Shown here in pieces: positions 39,331 through 48,400 of a stretch of 64,000 nucleotides of DNA. The position numbers and the translations under genes were made by a program. Numbering within the stretch: the stretch's first letter is position 1; every line of letters starts with the position of its first letter. Origin of the DNA: Lithodes maja (Eukaryota > Arthropoda > Malacostraca > Decapoda > Lithodidae); the NCBI GenBank assembly GCA_037953745.1, contig JBAKBP010003138.1, positions 15,001-79,000 on the forward strand, in the 5' to 3' direction. The notes beneath the pieces were generated by a model. That model was not told the DNA's origin and did not search any database. It saw only the letters and a program-made list of their open reading frames with translations.

Positions 39331-39549
39331 TTAACCCCCTCCGACATATGACGCGATTTTGAGCCGATTAGGGATACTTTAAAGCCTTTGTTACCATCAG
39401 GGGAATTTAGAAACCTTTAGTTTAGTTACTTCAACCTCTGCAGTTGTCTTTAAGTTAGTTGTGGGTAGAAAACTAATTTTTAGTGAGAGAACTTTATTTC
39501 TTATTGCTAATCTGGCAACCTCTGCGTCATATGAGTCTGAAGGGGTTAA
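39331..39549. mobile_element. 211-bp MITE with TTAA target duplication
   Basis: TTAA occurs at 39331-39334 and 39546-39549. The left end reads CCCCCTCCGACATATGACGC and the right end, inverted, CCCCTTCAGACTCATATGAC, giving imperfect terminal repeats sharing CATATGACGC. The flanks rejoin in the related sequence at 42917-42965 ('ggattcctcgacta' then 'gaggtaggtgtcagggtt'), which has no insert. The same family supplies the ends at 1821-1903 and 25884-25925. Confidence 0.75.
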
Positions 39550-39666
39550 TAGTGAGAGGTGTCAGGGTTAAAAAAATAGAGTTTATTTATATATATATAT
39601 ATAAACAATACCACATTTCACACAGATGTATAAGGGGTGGGGGGCGGAGTCTCAAAAAATGTATGG

Positions 39667-39675
39667 ATATATAAA
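39667..39675 (+). promoter_or_regulatory. TATA box of the 490-aa RING-like gene
   Basis: GGATATATAAAT lies about 45 bases upstream of the ATG at 39717, giving a leader of only ~15-20 bases. Confidence 0.6.
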
Positions 39676-39716
39676 TGGGGCAACGGTACGGGTAAATTCA
39701 TCACCGCCTTAGAGAA

Positions 39717-41189
39717 ATGGATTGGATATTAGCACCAACAATAAACTATCTCCCTCTGGAGACAGATGTCGTAGATAGACACTTTAGGAATCCCAACTTC
39801 TTGAAGTACGTTATTGAAAGAGGATGCGCCATCATGAGGCTGCCCGGACCGATGCTAGAGGTCGCCGCGAATATTAAAAGTATATTTGATCTTTACGGAA
39901 TGAATCTAAAAAAGATTAACAATTCAGACCGGTTACTTATGGTCTTTATCCAACTGGGGAATTTATATAAGATGGGAGACAATCTAACCTATACCGGCGA
40001 TATTCAGGACTACATTGATGTGACCAATTACGATGATGAAAAATTCACAGAATACTTAACAGATTATAATATTATCACTGCTCGTTGCACAGTTCTTAGC
40101 GATATATTTGGGACCATAGATTGGTTAATTGGATGGCTGAATGATTGTGAGTATGAATTACCATCAAAAAAACAGTGCACCATGTCCCATCTATTCAAGA
40201 GGAACCACAAAATCCAGCATATTATGACGGTGGTGATTGACAAAATGATGGGTCCGCGGTGTCACCCCGATGATGTGATTAAGGTCCGTCGGATATGGTG
40301 TAAGCTAATGGGGAGATGGTTTCGATACAGACACATTGAACGGATCTCGCTTGCAATGCGCCTAAATGGACAAATATTTTGGAATAGGCAGATCTATATC
40401 TCCAAACGATTTACGTGCAACATCTGTCTAGATCAGAATTTGTGGTACGATGAGGTGGTTATGTTTCACGATAAGGTATATAATATCTATACCCCCAAAC
40501 CTCTGGCCAAGAGTGTCTGCAATGCCCGCATATGCCACAGGTGTATTCCCGAGCTCGCCCTGGATATCGTAAAGAGTCTCCTAGACACGATTCGACAGTT
40601 GGGATCCGTGTCCATGGGTGAACTCCTCTTGTGTCCCTTCTGTAAGAATAGCGCCATTGATATTGCCACATTGGACGGTAAGATGCGATCATTTCCCCAA
40701 AGTAGACGATCTGTATACAAGTTCGTTGCCATATATCGCCGACTGTGGATTTACCTCCAGCGCAGCTTTACCTCCCTATGGAAGTGTGGGGGGCCACCTA
40801 TCCTCACCATGGTCATTCCGAGGGACAGTCTTTCGCGTTCGGTTTGGGATACCCTCTTCATATGCAACACGTGCTATCGTCCACGTCTGACTCTACTATC
40901 TCCTTCCGAATGGGGGATGGTTCACGCTGTCAGAAGAAACACCTTTACAGCGCCACACCCTAGTCATTATTATTACGGTGATGTTGTTGGCAGGAACCAA
41001 CACAAAGACCAAATGACTGTCTCTTCACTTTTGGAAATATTTCACATCCCCCCTACGGACACAGACACCGTATCCAAGGTAGAGAGGCAACATTGTAATG
41101 TGATTCTCAGCATAAGACATTTTCATATATACATCTCCCTAAATCCCATAAAGTGCTCGTCATGTTTTTCCAGTCATAAACAAGAATAG
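39717..41189 (+). CDS. RING-like finger protein (490 aa)
   Basis: Uninterrupted intronless ORF with an ATG start. The N-terminal ~210 residues are helical and of unknown family. Residues ~231-308 form a zinc-finger-like domain: CNIC, then after ~40 residues C-N-A-R-I-C-H-R-C, then CPFC. The spacing is RING-like, but the fourth ligand, normally His, is Ala, so at most seven ligands remain. The same position is Thr in the RING of the 1017-aa protein. The last ~150 residues contain several Cys and Arg and no membrane span. Displaced fragments lie at 21847-22050 and 37945-38160. Likely a viral ubiquitin-ligase-type or structural zinc protein; substrate unknown. Confidence 0.75.
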   Translation: MDWILAPTINYLPLETDVVDRHFRNPNFLKYVIERGCAIMRLPGPMLEVAANIKSIFDLYGMNLKKINNSDRLLMVFIQLGNLYKMGDNLTYTGDIQDYIDVTNYDDEKFTEYLTDYNIITARCTVLSDIFGTIDWLIGWLNDCEYELPSKKQCTMSHLFKRNHKIQHIMTVVIDKMMGPRCHPDDVIKVRRIWCKLMGRWFRYRHIERISLAMRLNGQIFWNRQIYISKRFTCNICLDQNLWYDEVVMFHDKVYNIYTPKPLAKSVCNARICHRCIPELALDIVKSLLDTIRQLGSVSMGELLLCPFCKNSAIDIATLDGKMRSFPQSRRSVYKFVAIYRRLWIYLQRSFTSLWKCGGPPILTMVIPRDSLSRSVWDTLFICNTCYRPRLTLLSPSEWGMVHAVRRNTFTAPHPSHYYYGDVVGRNQHKDQMTVSSLLEIFHIPPTDTDTVSKVERQHCNVILSIRHFHIYISLNPIKCSSCFSSHKQE

Positions 41190-41329
41190 ATGGTAGTGCC
41201 AACCCTGTCTCGATTTAACAACAGAGTAAATGTCCCATAAGGGGAGCCTTTCTAGACAGAAACAGTAACACTGCCGCCCGCCAATATTAATTATCCAACC
41301 ACTTTTCCCGGATTCTTCTACGTTGTCTT

Positions 41330-41450
41330 CATCCACATTACAAAGAAGGAGTAAAGGTGGAAAGAAAAAATGTTTTTTAGTTAAATAAAATGTATTGTAA
41401 AGGTGTGAGTAGTACGGCTATAAATAAAAAAAAAGGGTCCCGAAGCGACC
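41330..41450 (-). promoter_or_regulatory. Intergenic cassette, copy
   Basis: Same order as at 38270-38420 ('gagtaaaggtggaaag', AATAAAATGTATTGTAAA, 'gtgtgagtagtacggct', 'gtcccgaagcgacc'). With the fragment that follows, it shows that a cassette-plus-gene block was duplicated from the 38 kb region. Confidence 0.6.
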
Positions 41451-41518
41451 AAACCCTTACCACATTCGGATGTTTTCCCACTAAAGGGTTAAATATTAAA
41501 TATGTTTACCCTATATAT

Positions 41519-41745
41519 GGATAAAGGGTCAATCCCTGTTTTCGTATGCATCCACAGCTTCGTTCATTTTTGAGGAATTTTCTAATGCTTTCCCGGAGAA
41601 TTTTACGTAGTAGTACCTGTTCATAATGTTTCAGGTGGTTTATATTATCTCTGATGACCTTATGGTAGAGGAATTTCATCGTGGGTGGGTTGTGGAAGGT
41701 AAATAATGACGGACGACCGAGATGTTCTATGTAGTCGTCTGGTTG
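41519..41745 (-). pseudogene. 3' fragment of the SOCS-box-like gene
   Basis: Closely follows 38459-38690 on the same strand, including the LCHK-like region and stop area, but with small insertions and without the 5' two thirds. Confidence 0.8.
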
Positions 41746-41752
41746 TGTTTGA

Positions 41753-41951
41753 CCTCATCTTCCCCGCCTCCTGGAAGGTGTTTTGGCCCAGATTCGTTCT
41801 CAAGCCACGGGAGTGGTGTTTCACCTCATATCCCCGCCCCCTGGAAGGTGTTTTGGCCCAGATTCGTTCTCAAGCCACGGGAGTGGTGTTTCAGCTCATA
41901 TCCCCGCCCCCTGGAAAGTGTTTTGGTCCAGATTTGTTCTCAAGCCACGGG
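41753..41951 (+). repeat. Three tandem ~70-bp units upstream of the acidic-protein gene
   Basis: Units start at 41753, 41824 and 41894 ('cctcatatccccgccccctgg ... cagattcgttctcaagccac'). Diverged units of the same kind occur at 44490-44745, in front of the divergent gene at 43084-44430. Location just before two start regions suggests a regulatory array. Confidence 0.75.
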
Positions 41952-41984
41952 ATCTTTCACATAGACCACACCCCCTATTTTTCA

Positions 41985-41992
41985 TATAAAAA
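41985..41992 (+). promoter_or_regulatory. TATA box of the 108-aa acidic-protein gene
   Basis: CATATAAAAAGG lies about 80 bases before the ATG at 42065. The preceding 'catagaccacaccccctatt' is duplicated at 42534-42556 without a good TATA. Confidence 0.7.
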
Positions 41993-42064
41993 GGGCTAGT
42001 AAAGTTATCACAGCACCAGTAGTAGCAGAAGCAGTAGCAGAAGCAGTACCAACAACTCGACTCA

Positions 42065-42391
42065 ATGAATACCCTAAATTCGGATGATGATGCTGATATT
42101 AATGCCGAAGTGGATACTGATGCTCATACTGATGACGAAGTGGTAGAGACATTAATCAACATCAAAACCAAGAAATATATATGGACCATGGATGATGGTA
42201 CTGGTGGTTCTTCTACAAGACCCCTGTTATCTCCCACCACAAAAACCGAGAAATCTAAATCGAATAATGGTAGTGGTAATTCTTCTACCAAACCCCAGTT
42301 GACTCCCATGCACCACTATTCCCCCATACCTGCAATTAATATGTTTCATACTATGCTTTCCCCAAGTATTGGTCCTATAAATAAGGGTTAA
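42065..42391 (+). CDS. Small acidic/Ser-Thr-rich protein (108 aa)
   Basis: ATG-started ORF behind a clear TATA box and followed by a cassette with a poly(A) signal. Residues 1-30 are strongly acidic (DDDADINAEVDTDAHTDDE). The rest contains two similar segments, TGGSSTRPLLSPTTKTEK and SGNSSTKPQLTPMHH, apparently an internal duplication. No cysteines, no membrane span and no recognised family. The composition suggests an unstructured regulatory or virion-associated protein. Confidence 0.6.
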   Translation: MNTLNSDDDADINAEVDTDAHTDDEVVETLINIKTKKYIWTMDDGTGGSSTRPLLSPTTKTEKSKSNNGSGNSSTKPQLTPMHHYSPIPAINMFHTMLSPSIGPINKG

Positions 42392-42404
42392 TACATATTG
42401 TTTG

Positions 42405-42530
42405 GTCTCTTAGGGGTTATTTATATACGGCCCTTTTATTTAGAGCCCTACTCCATCACATGTGTATATGGTGTGATATATTTGTTTTTATAATAAACTT
42501 TCCTTAACCAGAACATTCGTTTCTTTTCAA
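42405..42530 (+). promoter_or_regulatory. Intergenic cassette, plus orientation
   Basis: 'ggttatttatatacggccc', 'gagccctactccatcac', 'atggtgtgatat', ATAATAAACTTTCCTTAACC and 'acattcgtttcttttc'. It supplies the polyadenylation signal for the acidic-protein gene. Confidence 0.6.
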
Positions 42531-42644
42531 TACCCATAGACCACACCCCCTATTTTCATAACAAGGCTGAGACTGGCTAGCAACACGATTCACTTGCAGC
42601 ACCGAAGTGGTAGAAATATTGTCCGAAAATTCCAGTAAGTTGTG

Positions 42645-42870
42645 TTTTTAATTCTCTAATGCTTTCCACGAGAAATTCCATATTATCTCTAATAACCTTC
42701 ATGTGGAATGTAAATAATGACAGATGACTGAGGACAAAAAAATGTGTTATATGTAGTCATCTATATGGTACCCATCACTCACCAGTGATTTATATATTAC
42801 GTCCTTGATGGGGAGGTTGTCCCGGTTCCGGAGTGTTTTCTGGAAGAAGACGTTCGGATAGGAAAAGTGT
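42645..42870 (-). pseudogene. Second decayed fragment of the SOCS-box-like gene
   Basis: Pieces of 38515-38770 are recognisable ('attctctaatgctttcc', 'gtacccatcactcaccag', 'gatggggaggttgtcccgg', 'gaagaagacgttcggatagg'), separated by deletions. The flanking 'actctaacccggattcctcgac' matches the upstream region of the intact gene at 39300. Confidence 0.75.
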
Positions 42871-42959
42871 TACGGGTGAGAGTCTATCTCTTGCTTCTCA
42901 ATCCTGGTCCCCTACCAGAAACTCTAACCCGGATTCCTCGACTATAGAGAGGTAGGTGT

Positions 42960-43078
42960 CAGGGTTGAAAAGAAATTAATGTTCTGGTTAAATAGTTTAT
43001 TTTTATAAAAACAAATTATACCACACACCATGCATAATAATTGCCGGAGGTGTGTGAGTACGGCTCATTAGGAGGTGT
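42960..43078 (-). promoter_or_regulatory. Intergenic cassette, copy
   Basis: It reads 'gggttgaaaagaaattaatg', an A/T stretch, 'ataccacacaccatgcat' and 'gtgtgagtacggctc'. The block lies directly downstream of the stop of the 43084-44430 gene. Confidence 0.55.
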
Positions 43079-43083
43079 GGGGG

Positions 43084-44430
43084 TTAGTTTTCAATTATCG
43101 CCATCAACTGTTTAATATTTTCTTGTATCAATATATTTTCATCACGTTTATTATCAAATTTTAAATTAATTAGGGTATCTAATAATAATTTGTAGAGTGT
43201 GTAACTATTTAAATGTTTATGGGTGTTAATACTCGAACTAAACTTATTATACTTATTCTCAATATAACTCAAAAGAAATATCTTATGGTTATGACAATTT
43301 ATCAGTATTGGTGGGATGAGAAATATATATTGGGGTGAAAAATAAAAATGTTGATTGGTCACTTCCACCAAAATACTATCCCTATTTATTTTTCCAAATT
43401 TACTCATCTCGGCATAATTATAGTAGTCAATCTCGAGAGAATTGTTCAGGTGTTTAAGTTTTTTTATTTTAGTCGACCTCTCTCTCTCTCCATATAACAT
43501 TTTCAATAAATCCACATACGATTGCTCGTGTTTTCTTTTCGTGCCCTTCTGTTTATAGAGCGTCACGGGATATAAAATGTCGATGAGGGTGATATTGTAG
43601 TTGATGGTTAGCACAATATAATTCCCCATTATACAGAGTCCCTCTAATCTTTGGAGACTATTGTTGTTATTCGTTAAGAGGTATGTCAATTCCTTACACA
43701 GACAGGCACTTTCAATATTGTCCTTTATATTCTGGACTGCTCCTCCTCCTCCCCAGGTTAAATTATTTGGTCCATTGGGAAAGCGAATTTGATTAGAATT
43801 GAAACCCCTCAAAACAATCTGTACCTCATATTCTAAGTGAGATTCTGTAATATCTTTTATATTTAGCGATTTATACATATCGGTGGTCATAGCATTAGAA
43901 ATGTACGACTTGAGAAAAAGATACTTGCCATTCGTTGTTTTAGACTGGCTTAATATTTGGTCAATGAAACCATAGGGGGCGATTACACCTTTATCCGAGG
44001 CACATGATGGACAAATGTGGCACTTGACACACACCACCCGCCAATTACACTGTGAACAAAACCCCCTTATAGATGCATCTAAATGATCAATTTCTACCAC
44101 GTCATAATCTTCTCCTTCTTTAAAAATATCATTGCAGCAAAATTTGAATCCACCCTCTATACCACTTTCCATGAAATCTATAAAATTATGACTATTTTTT
44201 AAATAATCTCGAAAGGCAACCATTTCGAGAAAATTCGTGACAGAGTCATGAAATTGTATCGTCTTACCTCCATTTGATGATAAGAATAATTTCATGTCTT
44301 TTAACAATTTTTTCTTGGGACAGTTACAATATAATGTCTCGATCCATAGCGCCAGTTTATCGTACTGACAATTTGGTTCGTCATTTCGAGTTACCACCAT
44401 TTCATTGAAACATTCGGAGAGAGATGACAT
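43084..44430 (-). CDS. Cys-rich hypothetical protein (about 448 aa)
   Basis: Uninterrupted ORF; the first ATG is at 44430. Residues ~120-140 contain a dense cysteine cluster, FCSQCNWRVVCVKCHICPSC (CxxC-x5-CxxCxxCxxC), likely zinc-binding and unlike a standard RING. The C-terminal ~200 residues are rich in Asn, Ile and Tyr and probably alpha/beta. No membrane span. A/T-rich codon use resembles the minus-strand genes at 15748-19659 rather than the GC-richer 9521-12574 gene. It is preceded on its own strand by the ~70-bp repeat array at 44490-44745. No family recognised. Confidence 0.7.
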   Translation of the reverse strand: MSSLSECFNEMVVTRNDEPNCQYDKLALWIETLYCNCPKKKLLKDMKLFLSSNGGKTIQFHDSVTNFLEMVAFRDYLKNSHNFIDFMESGIEGGFKFCCNDIFKEGEDYDVVEIDHLDASIRGFCSQCNWRVVCVKCHICPSCASDKGVIAPYGFIDQILSQSKTTNGKYLFLKSYISNAMTTDMYKSLNIKDITESHLEYEVQIVLRGFNSNQIRFPNGPNNLTWGGGGAVQNIKDNIESACLCKELTYLLTNNNNSLQRLEGLCIMGNYIVLTINYNITLIDILYPVTLYKQKGTKRKHEQSYVDLLKMLYGERERSTKIKKLKHLNNSLEIDYYNYAEMSKFGKINRDSILVEVTNQHFYFSPQYIFLIPPILINCHNHKIFLLSYIENKYNKFSSSINTHKHLNSYTLYKLLLDTLINLKFDNKRDENILIQENIKQLMAIIEN

Positions 44431-44489
44431 TTGCAAAAATGGATTGAAAAATGTATTCTATTTATTTCTCATGTTAACCCTGTCCACCC

Positions 44490-44745
44490 TAAAAAGGCTT
44501 TTTGTCCAGATTCAATCTCGAGCCATGGTGGTGGGTTTTCTCGCCTCCTGGGAAGGTGTTTTCCCGGTATTCGAGCTCATTTGTGATCATCTTCCCACAC
44601 CTCCTAGGAATAGTTTTTGCCCAGATCAGATCTCAAGCCATGGGGTGACGTTTGACCCTCCAAGTGATCATCTTCCCACCTCCTTGGAAAGGCTTTTTGC
44701 CCAGATTCAATCTCAAGCCATGGGGGTGGGTTTTGTGATCATCTT
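44490..44745. repeat. Diverged ~70-85-bp tandem units
   Basis: Three to four units contain 'cagattcaatctcaagccatgg' variants and 'gatcatcttcccacctcc'. They are related to 41753-41951 and lie immediately 5' of the Cys-rich gene, though in the opposite sense to that gene. Confidence 0.65.
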
Positions 44746-44807
44746 CTCAAGGTTGTGTTGTCCTCTGTGTCTCTACCTCACCAACACCAATGACATTTCC
44801 ATATCCG

Positions 44808-45204
44808 CCAACTGACCGAGTGTTGTAGCGTTCCTAAACTGACTACCTCTATACATTCCCTAATTTCACTCAGCCAGCTACAGAAGTTCAGCTCGAATCC
44901 CGGGAAAAAGGTGCACCAACACAGGCAACACGGCGCAGCAAGCACACATAATACGGTACCCCAGTCAGACGACTCACCAAAAATATCTTCTCTCCTAAAT
45001 TTTTGTGGGTGAAAGATGTCGTGGACAAATAATTGACAACTCGATTTCTTTAACAGGACAGCGTGAGCGCGCTCATTGCTGCTGATTATGGGCAAAACGT
45101 TAGCTACAAAATCTTTGACTCAGAGAGAGAGAGAGAGAGAGAAACAGACACATCTTCTTTTCTCTCCTAAATTTTGGTGGGTGAAAGATGTCGTGGCCAA
45201 ATAA
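44808..45204. other. Right border region of the island
   Basis: 44808-44855 is a last fragment of the 5.4-7.7 kb array repeat ('accgagtgttgtagcgttcc'). It is followed by unfamiliar sequence in which a ~50-bp segment ('ctcctaaattttggtgggtg') is repeated at 44992 and 45166. Beyond this I see no virus-like gene. Confidence 0.5.
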
Positions 45205-45354
45205 TTGACAACTCGCTTTCTTTATAATACTTATATTAGGGAATTATTTGATAGTGTTCCCCGAGAATTTAACTCCGGACAGATTGATCCACTGAGCATC
45301 CCTATACCTAAAACAGCCCAATTTGTTTTCCAGATTGTCACTAAAGCTAAATTG

Positions 45355-46530
45355 TTGGGGGTGACACTCTCGAACATTTCTCGATGTAGGCTTTCGTGGC
45401 GATCGGATAGATTTCTATTCGAGAGGCCTCCCAACGACCCTAGGCAGAGGACTCTAATTAACCCACAAAAACATATTCCGCCATTCAAAAGCGAGACTTC
45501 GCTGTGATGTGAAAAAGTGTCAACAATATTTTTTTCCAGAGAGGTAAATATTTCGGAGAACCACTCTCCAATTGTTTTCGATGTGGTACCCTATCTCGTT
45601 TCATAACACCTTATACTGCATCGTCTGTGGATTTTCCTATAAATAAGTACATCTATGTGGAAAGTTACAAAAACAAGGACTCGCGTAGTAAAATTTTATT
45701 ATTCTTATTAGGCATTTACATTTACAAATAATTAATTGATATAGGGTCGAATAAGGCCGGAGGCACATGGTAATACAATTTTGCCAGTTGGTACACATGC
45801 CAAAGAGTTATTGCATTCAAATTCCAACCTTACCTCAAATATCCCCGCAAGAGCATTTGCTCTCTAAAGGGATAATATATAGTTCTATATTTTGTTTATT
45901 TTAATAAAAACAAATGAGAGTTGTCTGCTGAGGTGTTTCTGAATATTTTCTAGAATGCCGAATCGAAATGTATTAGATTGCCAGGAAAGCGACGTCGAGA
46001 AATGTTCGAGAGTATCTCTCCGAAAAATTAACCTCCTATGAAAAATGTGAACGATATTAATTTCCTGTTGTGAAAATTCTGAACAATATTTGTTCGAGAG
46101 AAGGTGAATTTGGGGGGATTAACCTCTTATGAAATATTTGAACAATTGAACAATATTGTTTTTCGAGAGAGGTTATTTTTGTTTTGTTTTTGGGGGGCAG
46201 ACACTCACGAACATTTCTCGATGTCAGCCTTCATGACGATCGGATAGATTTCTATTCGAGAGGCCTCCTAACAACCCTCAGCAGAGGACTCCAAATTTAA
46301 CCCTAAAATTATTCCGCTATTAAAAAAAAAGAGACTTTGCTGTAGTGTGAAATATTTTAACAATATTTTTTTAGAGTGAAATACTGGACCGTCTGTGGTT
46401 TTTCCTATAAATAAATACATCTACGTGAAAAGTTACACAAACAAGAAATATAGATATATTGTATATTAGTATATATAGGGTAGTAATTTTTTATTATTAA
46501 TTTTATTACTCTTATTTTGGCAAAACATGT
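45355..46530. repeat. Direct duplication, two diverged copies
   Basis: The stretch from 'acatttctcgatgtaggc' to 'cctataaataagtacatc' (about 45372-45740) recurs at 46211-46520 with about 80% identity. Short plus-strand ORFs occur in both but are not conserved in frame. No gene is supported. Confidence 0.65.
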
Positions 46531-46670
46531 ACAAATAATAAATTAATATAGGGTCGGAGAGGGGAGACAATTTTGCCAACCTTACTTCAAACATCCCTGT
46601 AAGGCCATTTACCCGTTACCCCGTTAAATACTAATATTTGCGTTTGGTTTGCCGAATCCCAATACCAAAT

Positions 46671-47151
46671 TTAATGGTTTTGTTTATTTTTGTTCTCCTC
46701 CCGACTTGATTTGTATTGTCGTTGTATTTCAGTCATTTTGAATCTACCATAATTCGAGTTCTTTCTTTCTAGGTAGAGTTTCATTACATTCCAATCAATT
46801 TCCCGTCTCCCTATACCTTTTCGGGGGAATTTAACCATTAAATGCTTCACATCCTCATATATAGTCGGAATCGTTTGAATTGGCAATGATGGCAATTTGA
46901 AAGTGTTGACAAATCCATGATTTATCAATTTTGAAGTCTTCTTGACGATGGAAATTGTCGATGCTTCTCTGATCGACCCCTCCAGGGCTGCTTGGTTCAT
47001 CTGCATCTGTGATCCTGCACTTTCTATGATGGTTGGTGTAACTGGCGAAAAAGGCCCTTGCTCATCCATAAGAGTCGTTGCCTCACTAATGGACCCCTGG
47101 AGAACCGCAGACCTTGATCCACAGACCGAAACTGACAAGGTTGATTCATAC
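46671..47151 (-). CDS. Last exon of the recombinase-like gene
   Basis: A good acceptor (ttactcctcag) is at 47152. The coding part starts YESTLSVSVCGSRSAVLQGS and ends at the stop codon at 46671. The segment CGSRSAVLQGSISEA repeats the motif of the upstream duplicated exons. The last ~50 residues (GRREIDWNVMKLYLERKN...) are basic and helical, resembling a small DNA-binding tail. Confidence 0.55.
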
Positions 47152-47297
47152 CTGAGGAGTAAAAAAACAATATATATTATTATTATTATTATTATTATTA
47201 TAATTATTATTGATCACACTATAATAATATTAATAATAGTATTGCAATTATATAGATTTCAATAATATTAATTGTAAGTAATAAATATATAACTTAC

Positions 47298-47522
47298 ACA
47301 TTGTCCTCCTGAAGTGTTGTCACCTCGCTACCGGATCCGTGCAGCACTGCAGACCGAGATCCACAGCCTGGAACTGAAGATCCGTGTTTTGATGCAGATG
47401 ACGTACGGTACTCCTGAATTGTAGTCACGTCGCTACCGGATCCTTGTAGCACTGCGGACAGAGATCCACAGTCAGGAACTGACCGAGTCCCATCATCCAA
47501 GGGTACATTACTTAACTGTAGC
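47298..47522 (-). CDS. Duplicated Ser-rich exon, copy 3
   Basis: Acceptor cttctttcag at 47523 and donor GTAAGT at 47292-47297. It encodes VPDCGSLSAVLQGSGSDVTT and a second GSRSAVLHGSGSEVTT motif. Same exon as 54489-54731. Confidence 0.55.
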
Positions 47523-47657
47523 CTGAAAGAAGATAGAAATGCCTACAGTTAATATTCTCATTATATTTCTCACTGAAACAAATTTAACCCTTTATCTGGC
47601 AAATGGCCTTACCCGGATATATGAGGTAATGTAGGATTTTTAATGCAATAACCCCCT

Positions 47658-47790
47658 GGCATGTGGATTAACTGACAAAATTATATTACCTTGTGTCTCT
47701 CACCTCTCAGACCCCAATTCGAGTAATTATTTGTACATTTTGATAAATAAAAATAATACAAATGTAAAGTTTCTGTATCAAAGTATTACT
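47658..47790. other. Paralogous empty site of the piggyBac insertion
   Basis: This intron segment, 'ggcatgtggattaactgac...', has a single TTAA at 47668-47671. Its left half matches the left flank of the 5.6 kb element (48661-48674) and its right half matches the right flank (54294-54415). It therefore shows the uninterrupted target. Confidence 0.85.
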
Positions 47791-48125
47791 CACACTGCAA
47801 TAATATTTAATATTATCGTATATTACAGCCGGCTACCTCAGACAGCTTCCTAGGCAAAATGTCCCCTAGTACCCCTTCTGAGCCGACCGTGTAGGATAAT
47901 CGTAATAACTCTACGGAGATGACACATCACGTTGCACTATGCCCCGGCGTTGGACTACATCCGTCCGATATGTGCTTCGGTTCCTGTCAACATCACTCTT
48001 GCTACTATTTGTACCATTCCCATTGTTATTGTCGTACCGGGGAATCGTTTGCCACCAACTTTACCCTGGGAATGCAAACCTGCAGGCTAGAACTGAAGAT
48101 CCGTTTTTTTATGTAGATGGTGTAT

Positions 48126-48259
48126 GGTCCTCCTGACTTGTAGTCTCCTCTTGAATTGTAATCACCTCACTAATGGATCCTATCAGCACTGCGGACAGAG
48201 ATCCACAGTCTGGAACTGACAGAGTCCCATCATCCAAGGGTACATTAGTTGACTGTCGC
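48126..48259 (-). pseudogene. Duplicated Ser-rich exon, truncated copy 2
   Basis: The acceptor at 48260 is kept and the coding start matches 54731 downward. The 3' half with its donor is lost in a deletion around 48110-48126. Confidence 0.5.
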
Positions 48260-48400
48260 CTGAAAAGTGTGGGATATATACATAAGTTGTTATAATGCAA
48301 ATATAAAGTTAATTGTAGCATGATTTATTATATTTGTATACAATAATTCCCTAAATACACGAAAAACTAGGATTTTGTTTTCAAAATGTTGTGTACTTAC

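Noticed and set aside
9278..44430. An intact free-living viral genome segment
   Set aside because: Host transposons with target duplications lie inside it, and several genes are broken or present as fragments.
47165..47215. (ATT)n run as a telomere or centromere signal
   Set aside because: It is a short microsatellite in an intron; no TTAGG telomeric repeat was seen anywhere in the window.
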